DNA from: Leptotrichia sp. OH3620_COT-345
GTDB taxonomy: Bacteria; Fusobacteriota; Fusobacteriia; Fusobacteriales; Leptotrichiaceae
Reading direction: 5' to 3'
Assembly (NCBI RefSeq): GCF_003932895.1
Contig: NZ_RQYW01000001.1
Location: forward strand, 222,380-286,379
DNA length: 64,000 nt
The notes below the pieces were generated by a model. The model was not told the origin of the DNA. It saw only the letters and a program-made list of their open reading frames with translations, and did not search any database. The translations under genes and the position numbers were made by a program. Below are positions 58,692 to 64,000 of the stretch, piece after piece. Each line of letters starts with the position of its first letter. Position 1 is the stretch's first letter.

Positions 58692-59528
58692 TCAATCTAT
58701 TTTAAAAAATTCTTCAATATTTTTATTTAAACGCTCTTCTATTATCCTTGCTCTTCTTTCCTGCTCTTTTTTTCTTATAGTTTCCATATCGTCCGGATTT
58801 TTGTTTTCTTTATTGTAAATTACTGTTTTTAAATTGCTGTTTTTATTAATTATTTCCTTAATTTTTTCTTTTTCCCCTATTGATAATTTCACATTTCCGT
58901 CCGGATTTCTGGAAAATACTCTCAAATTCCCGTCACTTTCAAATTTTATTATCATATATTTATATTCATTGTCAAAATATATTATCTCATTTTTATAACT
59001 TTTAAAAAGACCTTTCTCGGTATTTAAATAAACTTTTCCTTTTTTTTCGCTTATCCAACCTCTTTCCTTATTTTCAACCCATATGTTTTCTTGTGGAATA
59101 TAATAAGTTTTTACTATCCTGTATCCATTTTCTTCCTGTTTAAAATCATACTTAATATTTTCATATTCAGCTTCCTGAATATTTGATGTTTTTACAAGAT
59201 ACCATTTACCATATGAAGCAGGTGTATAAAATCTTAAAACCGGATTCAATTTTTTATCCAATTTATTTATAGCTTTTTCAATTTTACTTTTTTTATTAGC
59301 TTTTACTTTTTTTTCATCAATTATCTGTTCCAGATAGATAATATCCTCCTCTTTAAAATTATCAGTTTCCGTCTTATTTTCATCAACTACTTTTACTTTT
59401 ACAGTTTCATTTTCTTTTTTTATATAATTTTTTTTCAACTGAGACTGTTTTTTACCTACTACCTCTGAAAATACTGAAAATGAAAATAATATAAAAAAAA
59501 TAAACATGTATGATTTATTTACTTTCAA
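58692..59528 (-). CDS. Lipocalin-like secreted protein
   Basis: The open frame reaches 59579, but that start lies upstream of the -10 box. AAAAAGGTG six bases before TTG 59528 fits best, giving about 278 residues; ATG 59546 is the alternative. A signal segment MFIFFILFSFSVFSE leads a charged linker (rich in Lys and Glu), then a domain with ASYGKWYLVKTS (the lipocalin G-x-W motif), a beta-strand pattern and YKYMIIKFESDGNLRVFSRN, matching the end of Blc-type lipocalins. A Lys/Arg/Glu coiled tail follows. Lipocalins bind lipids or hydrophobic ligands in the envelope. No Cys lipobox is present, unlike Blc. It starts the mltG-tilS-ftsH run. Confidence 0.65.
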   Translation of the reverse strand: MKVNKSYMFIFFILFSFSVFSEVVGKKQSQLKKNYIKKENETVKVKVVDENKTETDNFKEEDIIYLEQIIDEKKVKANKKSKIEKAINKLDKKLNPVLRFYTPASYGKWYLVKTSNIQEAEYENIKYDFKQEENGYRIVKTYYIPQENIWVENKERGWISEKKGKVYLNTEKGLFKSYKNEIIYFDNEYKYMIIKFESDGNLRVFSRNPDGNVKLSIGEKEKIKEIINKNSNLKTVIYNKENKNPDDMETIRKKEQERRARIIEERLNKNIEEFFKID

Positions 59529-59561
59529 GTTTTTCACCTTTTTCATTACAAATTTTTCATA

Positions 59562-59570
59562 ATTATAGCA
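59562..59570 (-). promoter_or_regulatory. Extended -10 promoter of the lipocalin-like gene
   Basis: TGCTATAAT on the minus strand (TATAAT at 59562-59567) places transcription start near 59556. This excludes the annotated-looking ATG at 59579 and favours the TTG at 59528. Confidence 0.6.
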
Positions 59571-59598
59571 TATATACACTTTTTTATAAAGTAAATTA

Positions 59599-59627
59599 TT
59601 GCATTTTTAGAAGAAAACCGTTACAAT
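59599..59627 (+). promoter_or_regulatory. Promoter of the CapA-like gene
   Basis: TTGCAT (59599-59604) and TACAAT (59622-59627) are 17 bases apart; the start codon is 29 bases on, after GGGAGGAG. It is divergent from the lipocalin promoter. Confidence 0.7.
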
Positions 59628-59655
59628 ATTTTATCAAATTATTTGGGAGGAGCTT

Positions 59656-60792
59656 ATGAAAAAGAAAAATATAATTTTATTTTTTTATTTTTTTATTCTA
59701 ATTTGGTCATGCGGAAAGTCCGACAATGTTTTTGAAAATAAAGATAAGAAAAATTCTGAAACAGAAAAAAGTAATAATCCTGAAAATAAAAATTCAAATA
59801 GATCTTTAAAAGAACAAATTACAATTATAGGGGTCGGAGATATTATGCTTGGCAGTAATTATCCCGACACCTCCTTATTGCCTAAAAATGATGCGGATAT
59901 TTTGAAAAATACCGGACACATTTTAAAAGATGCGGATATTACAGTAGGAAATCTTGAAGGTACACTTTTTGACAAAGGAGGAAATCCTAAAAACTGTTCA
60001 AATCCAAGTGTATGTTATGTTTTCAGAACTCCGTCAAAATATGGAAAGTATTTAAAAAATGCAGGTTTTGATTATCTCAGTATTTCAAATAATCATAGTA
60101 ATGATTTTGGTTCGGAAGGTCTCAGACAGACAATGGAAAATCTGGATAAACTGGATATAAAATACTCGGGAATAAAAGATAAGGCAGAAACTGCATTTTT
60201 AGAAAAAGATGGAATAAAATACGGCTTTGTTTCCTTCGCCCCCAATAGTAAAACAGTAAATATAAATGATTATGATTATGCTTCAAAGCTTATAAGATCT
60301 GTAAAGGAAAAATCAAACATTGTAATTGTAATGTTTCATGGAGGAGCAGAAGGAAATTCAAAGCAAAATATAACAAGACAAAATGAAATATTTTATGGAG
60401 AAAACAGAGGAAATGTATTTAAATTTGCAAGAATGGCCGTAGATAGAGGAGCAGACATAGTATTTGGACAAGGACCTCATGTTACACGTGCTATAGAATT
60501 GTATAAAAACAAATTTATTTCTTACAGTGCAGGAAATTTTGCTACATATGGAAAATTTAATTTAAGCGGTCCAAGCGGAATAGCACCTATTTTTAAAATT
60601 ACTATAGACAGTAAGGGAAACTTTTTGACAGGAGAAATTATTTCAACCAAACAGTATAAAGGAGGATTAGGTCCCTTTATCGATAAAAATATGGAAGCTG
60701 TTAAGAAAGTCATTTATTTAAGTAAAATTGATTTCCCCGAGGGAAATGGTCTTGAAATTTCTTCAGAAGGGAAAATAAATAAAATTCAATAA
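59656..60792 (+). CDS. CapA/PgsA-family lipoprotein
   Basis: The 378-residue protein begins with a hydrophobic signal ending in the lipobox WSCGKS (Cys near 21), so it is probably lipid-anchored. The rest is a metallophosphatase-fold CapA domain (PGA_cap): GVGDIMLGSN (about 56-65), GNLEGTLFD, LSISNNHSNDFGSEG, VMFHGGAE and GQGPHVTRAIELYKNKFISY. Family members take part in poly-gamma-glutamate capsule or other envelope polymer formation, but most orphans have unknown roles. No capBC lies nearby. It is a single-gene unit with its own promoter, and the ~175-bp repeat follows directly. Confidence 0.9.
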   Translation: MKKKNIILFFYFFILIWSCGKSDNVFENKDKKNSETEKSNNPENKNSNRSLKEQITIIGVGDIMLGSNYPDTSLLPKNDADILKNTGHILKDADITVGNLEGTLFDKGGNPKNCSNPSVCYVFRTPSKYGKYLKNAGFDYLSISNNHSNDFGSEGLRQTMENLDKLDIKYSGIKDKAETAFLEKDGIKYGFVSFAPNSKTVNINDYDYASKLIRSVKEKSNIVIVMFHGGAEGNSKQNITRQNEIFYGENRGNVFKFARMAVDRGADIVFGQGPHVTRAIELYKNKFISYSAGNFATYGKFNLSGPSGIAPIFKITIDSKGNFLTGEIISTKQYKGGLGPFIDKNMEAVKKVIYLSKIDFPEGNGLEISSEGKINKIQ

Positions 60793-60803
60793 AGTTTTAA
60801 TTA

Positions 60804-60980
60804 GTGAGGGCTCATTGCCGCCCTCACTCTCCTGCTATCGGCTACAAAATTTTTTATCCCTCATAAATATTCATTATGCTTGGAAAACAGCAAACTCTCT
60901 TCGCTCAGACAGCTGTTTTCCTTTTCAGCATAATTTCATATTTCTTCGGAAAATTTTGAATGCCGAGGTTTTTACTTTTA
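60804..60980 (+). repeat. Dispersed ~175-bp repeat, copy R1
   Basis: This element is about 90% identical to R2 at 61657. It begins with a 9-bp hairpin (AGTGAGGGC/GCCCTCACT) that may act as the capA terminator, then CTGCTATCGGCTACAAAATT, then a second hairpin GGAAAACAGC/GCTGTTTTCC with a 19-base loop, and ends near ATGCCGAGG. A 27-codon frame (60876-60959) that would encode a hydrophobic peptide is also intact. Two decayed copies occur at about 26161 and 46480, all in the same orientation. Confidence 0.88.
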
Positions 60981-61033
60981 TTCTAAATTCTAAATACCCT
61001 TTCATTAAAGCAATTTGAATATTTAATAATATA

Positions 61034-61436
61034 CTATAAATCATTTATTTTTATTTCTAAATAACTTTCTACTTCTTGAGGTAACATTAAAAATGTTTTC
61101 TTACCTAACAGTACTCTCTTATATTCTTCCAAACTACAACTCCAGTCTTGCCATTCTTCATCATCAAGTGTAGATTCAAATTCTACTCTGTCTTTATATA
61201 TTAAAATATCAAATATATCCGTTCCTGTTTCAAAACACTCTATTTCTCCTTTTTCTACCCTCTCTATTCCTTCTAATTCATACTCTACATCACTTATATA
61301 ATGCATTTCCCATACAGACCAAGTTAAATAACCTGAATAGTTTTCATCATATTTTTCCGGTTCTATTACTTGACAAAACGGTGAAGTCCATAAATCTCCG
61401 CTTTTTTTTCATTACATAATAAAATTTTACTTTCAT
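61034..61436 (-). pseudogene. Displaced immunity gene, frameshifted in an A8 run
   Basis: The last 90 codons (61034-61306) are open and end EVESYLEIKINDL, matching the end of the intact immunity protein encoded at 61836 (INSYLEVEINDI), with a shared core around EEYKxxL. Upstream, an ATG at 61436 opens MKVKFYYVMKK, which goes out of frame in an A8 run (plus-strand T8, 61402-61409). Removing one A restores SGDLWTSPFCQVIEPEKYDE and a ~133-residue protein parallel to the intact copy. It sits 2 bases after the truncated toxin tip, the normal toxin-immunity order. The frameshift may be real decay, slippage or a sequencing error. Confidence 0.8.
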
Positions 61437-61438
61437 AT

Positions 61439-61656
61439 TTAATTCTCTCCTTCATATACAGGATAGGCTCTTGTTCCCTTATTGTTAAGATGGCCTTCTA
61501 TTTTTATACCACTTGGTGAAATTCCGTTCCAACCAATACCTCTTTTTGTATCTTCAATTTCAAACTTACTACTATTCCAAGCTCCTTGTACTTCCCATTT
61601 TATTTTATCTACACTCCAATCATCTGGAAACATTGTTGTTTTTGCTCTTTCCTTCC
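61439..61656 (-). pseudogene. Orphan toxin C-terminal tip (EndoU-like fragment)
   Basis: The fragment reads RAKTTMFPDDWSVDKIKW then VQGAWNSSKFEI ... SPSGIKIEGHLNNKG ... AYPVYEG. The first part is nearly identical to the end of the toxin at 62299, but similarity stops at about 61656, where repeat R2 begins. Only about 70 residues remain, so no full nuclease domain is present. An ATG at 61633 is open to the stop at 61439 but lacks a clear ribosome site. Displaced toxin tips with their own immunity gene are typical of CdiA-type loci and can serve as donors for toxin switching. Confidence 0.82.
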
Positions 61657-61831
61657 GTGAAGGCTCATTGCCACCCTCACTCTCCTGCTATCGGCTACAA
61701 AATTTTTATCCCTCATAAATATAAAATTATGCTTGGAAAACAGCAAACTCTCTTCGCTCAAATAGCTGTTTTCCTTATCAGCATAATTTTATATTTATTC
61801 GGAAAATTTTGAATGCCGAAGTTTTAATTTT
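61657..61831 (+). repeat. Dispersed ~175-bp repeat, copy R2
   Basis: It is about 90% identical to R1 over its whole length, same orientation. Its left edge coincides with the point where the orphan toxin tip loses similarity to the intact toxin, and its right edge lies just before the end of the intact immunity gene. A 27-codon frame (61729-61812) is intact here too. The leading hairpin has a mismatch not seen in R1. Confidence 0.88.
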
Positions 61832-61835
61832 ACCT

Positions 61836-62234
61836 TTATATATCATTTATTTCTACTTCAAGGTAACTGTTTATATCTCTTGGCATTTTTAGAAATTCTT
61901 TCCAACCAATTAATGCTTTCTTATATTCCTCAAATGTACATTGCCAATCTTTCCAATCATCATCATCTTCCCAAAAATATTCAAAATACACTTTATCTTT
62001 AGTTACCTTAAACCCAAATATTTCTATTGCACTTTCATAACTTTCTATTTCTTCATTTTCTATCTGTTCTATTATCCTTACATTTTCATTTATATCACTG
62101 TTATCTATTGTATTTATTGCATTCATTAAATATTGAGAATAATTTTTATGATATTTTTCCGCATTTACAATACTGCAATACCCTCCCCATAATTCCCCTC
62201 TTTTACTTATATGATAATAACATTTCATCTTCAC
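61836..62234 (-). CDS. Putative immunity protein for the EndoU-type toxin
   Basis: The 132-residue protein is acidic, with EYFWEDDDDWKDWQCTFEEY and GWKEFLKMP as the most distinctive parts. I do not recognise a named family. Its GTG start (62234) overlaps the frame-corrected stop of the toxin (TGA 62231-62233) as GTGA, and AAAGGAG lies 10 bases upstream inside the toxin end; an ATG at 62228 is the alternative start. Direct overlap with the toxin and a second copy next to a toxin tip argue strongly for an immunity role. Confidence 0.8.
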   Translation of the reverse strand: MKMKCYYHISKRGELWGGYCSIVNAEKYHKNYSQYLMNAINTIDNSDINENVRIIEQIENEEIESYESAIEIFGFKVTKDKVYFEYFWEDDDDWKDWQCTFEEYKKALIGWKEFLKMPRDINSYLEVEINDI

Positions 62235-62298
62235 TTTAACTCATCTCCTTTATAAAGAGGATAAGCTAAAACTTTATTGTTCACAAATCCTTCTATTT

Positions 62299-63867
62299 TT
62301 ATTCCGCTTGGAGATGTTCCTTGCCAATTTTTTTTATTGGATTTATTATTTCAAAATCACTACTATTCCAAGCCCCTTGTACTTCCCATTTTATTTTATC
62401 TACACTCCAATCATCTGGAAACATTGTTGTTTTTGCTCTTTTTCCCTTCCATATGTCTTTTAGCGGATCATATATCTCCACTTTGGCTTGGTAAGCTCCA
62501 TTTTTATCTGGAATTTTAAATATTCTTGTTACTCTTACATTTTCTCCTACTTTATGTCCTCCTGCTGTTCCTTTTCCATTTTTTGTTATCTCTCCCTCTA
62601 TTATATGTTTAAAATCAAATTTTGCAACTTCAGTATTCTTCTGATACACATAATTAGGATTTTTTATTAAGTAATCAGACTTTATAATATCACCATAATT
62701 TTTTACCACTGCCTTCTGACTTATATAACTTAATAAACCATTTTCCGCCTTTATATTGTAATATCTATCAGGAGTTGTAAATGTAGGACTCTTGTACTCC
62801 GCTCTTCTTGCCCTCTCCTTAACAACATAATCCACTATACCGTTATTCTTATAGTAATTGTTATAAGTGTTAAGCTCTGCCGACATCACTCCCGTCATTG
62901 CATTTATATGATTATAGTCAGCTTCTGTTCCCCCATGATTTACTATATAATCCAGTATCGGGTTTCTTATCTTTATAGCATTTGATGTCAAACTGTCATT
63001 ATGTTTTTGTACCCTTGTAAATTCTTCTATCGCTTTACCTTTTTTCAACCCACTGTCTGTCGATAAAGCATATCCTACATTCTGCAATCCTACATAGGTC
63101 TCATTTAAACCCATTCCTCCTACACCTAAACCCGAACCCATCATTTGAGCTCCTATAAAACATGCTCCTCCATAACAAAGCATGCCACCTAATGCTACCG
63201 ATGTCCCTCCTATTTTTGCTCTCATTACTCCTGTACCTGTCTGTATCAAACCGTTCAGTAACATATCATTTTTTATATCTTTATTAGCTTGAGCATCTAT
63301 CTTCCTTATTCCATAACCTGTTACAAATAACCCAGGTACATAAACTACCTGTCCGTTTAATACATCTTTTCTGAATTCTTCCAATGTTATTTTTACAAGC
63401 GGTAGTTCTCTATCCGATACTGCTCCTCTACTGTCTGCCTCTTCATTTATTATACGTTCATTTACAAGATAATACTTTCCTTCAGAAGTTATTACTTTCA
63501 TTTTATAAGTAAATACATTACCGTTTTTCATTACATGTTCATAAAATGCTTTTTCTTCTGATGACATTACCTTATCTTTTTCATATAATTCATCTTCTTT
63601 TATCTTTTTTACGCCTTCTTTATATATCTTTTCTACTTCTTTATGACTTTTACCTTTTCTTTTAGCGGCTAAAGCTTTCTTTTCAACATTTTCATATTTT
63701 GATATTTTTCTTAAACTTTTTTCTGAAGCTATTTTACCCTGTTTTCCAATATTTACATTAAACTTATTCTCATATCTAAAGTCTACTCCTATTAAATCTT
63801 TAAACTGCATATCCTTATTACTATATCTGTTAAGTCTTGCTCTGTCTTCATCTGTTAGCTTTGACAT
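62299..63867 (-). CDS. CdiA-like C-terminal protein with EndoU-type nuclease domain
   Basis: The 522-residue open frame starts at ATG 63867, overlapping the upstream stop (TAATG). Residues 1-170 are charged; about 200-265 are Gly/Ala/Met-rich and hydrophobic; from about 410 a toxin domain begins with FKHIIEGE and TAGGHKVGENVRVTR, then TTMFPDDWSVDKIKW. The two His-containing segments and the FP-x-x-W-S block match bacterial EndoU ribonuclease toxins. The frame breaks in an A8 run (T8 at 62328-62335) after NPIKK; adding one A restores NWQGTSPSGIKIEGFVNNK ... AYPLYKGDELK, ending at 62231 and matching the orphan tip. It would act as a contact-delivered nuclease against rival cells. Confidence 0.8.
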   Translation of the reverse strand: MSKLTDEDRARLNRYSNKDMQFKDLIGVDFRYENKFNVNIGKQGKIASEKSLRKISKYENVEKKALAAKRKGKSHKEVEKIYKEGVKKIKEDELYEKDKVMSSEEKAFYEHVMKNGNVFTYKMKVITSEGKYYLVNERIINEEADSRGAVSDRELPLVKITLEEFRKDVLNGQVVYVPGLFVTGYGIRKIDAQANKDIKNDMLLNGLIQTGTGVMRAKIGGTSVALGGMLCYGGACFIGAQMMGSGLGVGGMGLNETYVGLQNVGYALSTDSGLKKGKAIEEFTRVQKHNDSLTSNAIKIRNPILDYIVNHGGTEADYNHINAMTGVMSAELNTYNNYYKNNGIVDYVVKERARRAEYKSPTFTTPDRYYNIKAENGLLSYISQKAVVKNYGDIIKSDYLIKNPNYVYQKNTEVAKFDFKHIIEGEITKNGKGTAGGHKVGENVRVTRIFKIPDKNGAYQAKVEIYDPLKDIWKGKRAKTTMFPDDWSVDKIKWEVQGAWNSSDFEIINPIKKIGKEHLQAE

Positions 63868-64000
63868 TACAGGTCTACTATCTTACCGTCTTTTAAATAC
63901 CTGTTTTCCTTTACTTCCCCTAAATGCTTTCCATATCTCCCTTCTACATATCTTGCTTCATACTCCGTATCTTTCCCAAGTATCTGATGTGTCAGCTCAT
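63867..64000 (-). CDS. C-terminal end of an upstream CdiA/hemagglutinin-like protein (partial)
   Basis: The last 43 codons of a gene entering from the right edge read ELTHQILGKDTEYEARYVEG then RYGKHLGEVKENRYLKDGKI and stop at 63867-63869. The stop overlaps the next ATG by one base (TAATG). By position this is probably the main body of a two-partner filamentous hemagglutinin/CdiA-like protein, but no family signature lies in the visible part. It could once have been continuous with the toxin protein downstream. Confidence 0.6.
   Translation of the reverse strand, partial: ELTHQILGKDTEYEARYVEGRYGKHLGEVKENRYLKDGKIVDL

Noticed and set aside
60815..61018. 67-codon plus-strand frame in repeat R1 and overlapping frames at 61482 and 61513 in R2
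   Set aside because: The long frames are not kept between R1 and R2 because of indels; only the short 27-codon inner frame is shared.

Overview
The window comes from a very AT-rich, Gram-negative anaerobe. The best fit is the Fusobacteriota, family Leptotrichiaceae (Leptotrichia or a close relative). This is an inference from gene content: an Rnf complex, a Na+-type V/A-ATPase, a 2.4 kb-residue autotransporter with an outer-membrane barrel, an mraZ-rsmH-ftsL division start, and a CdiA-like toxin locus. No rRNA or tRNA gene and no CRISPR array was recognised.

Layout. 1-7182 (minus): a possible long transcription unit holA - fused ECF ATPase - EcfT - rnfC-D-G-E-A, with rnfA running off the left edge. 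7315-12014: a small DUF4870-like membrane protein, an O-antigen-ligase-like protein, a U32 protein and a lipoprotein hydrolase. 12281-19730 (minus): the giant autotransporter and a small secreted Cys peptide, next to decayed YfhO and glycosyltransferase-2 genes (19746-21116). 21935-22108: an unlisted 57-residue lipoprotein. 22734-28093: rRNA methyltransferase, M20 amidohydrolase, GNAT, a fossil oligopeptide-transporter ATPase, and a Cof phosphatase. 28559-37155: a complete V-ATPase operon in the order G/H-I-K-E-C-F-A-B-D. 37903-44463: a C4 acid/ketone-body cluster (thiolase, CoA transferase, GntP permease, 3-hydroxybutyrate dehydrogenase, AtoE), divergent from an unusual tandem-TetR regulator. 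46021-48552: thioesterase, then ftsL-rsmH-mraZ with MraZ operator repeats. 48972-59528: DJ-1, PtsI, flavodiiron protein, ankyrin lipoprotein, Bcp, FtsH, TilS, MltG, and a lipocalin-like protein. 59656-60792: CapA-like lipoprotein. 61034-64000: a polymorphic-toxin locus.

How the genes fit together. Rnf couples ferredoxin:NAD+ oxidoreduction to an ion gradient. The V-ATPase c-ring subunit carries the full set of Na+ ligands known from Enterococcus hirae NtpK, so the two systems probably share a sodium circuit. The ato/bdh cluster can import and interconvert short-chain acids, 3-hydroxybutyrate and acetoacetyl-CoA, giving CoA esters and NADH.

The most unusual part is the right end. A CdiA-like C-terminal protein ends in an EndoU-type nuclease domain and overlaps an immunity gene. 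A second, displaced toxin-tip plus immunity cassette follows, and a ~175-bp repeat lies next to each immunity module. Both the toxin and the displaced immunity gene are frameshifted in eight-base homopolymers, and the YfhO relic has the same lesion. Decayed relatives of the ~175-bp repeat are visible at two other places in the window.
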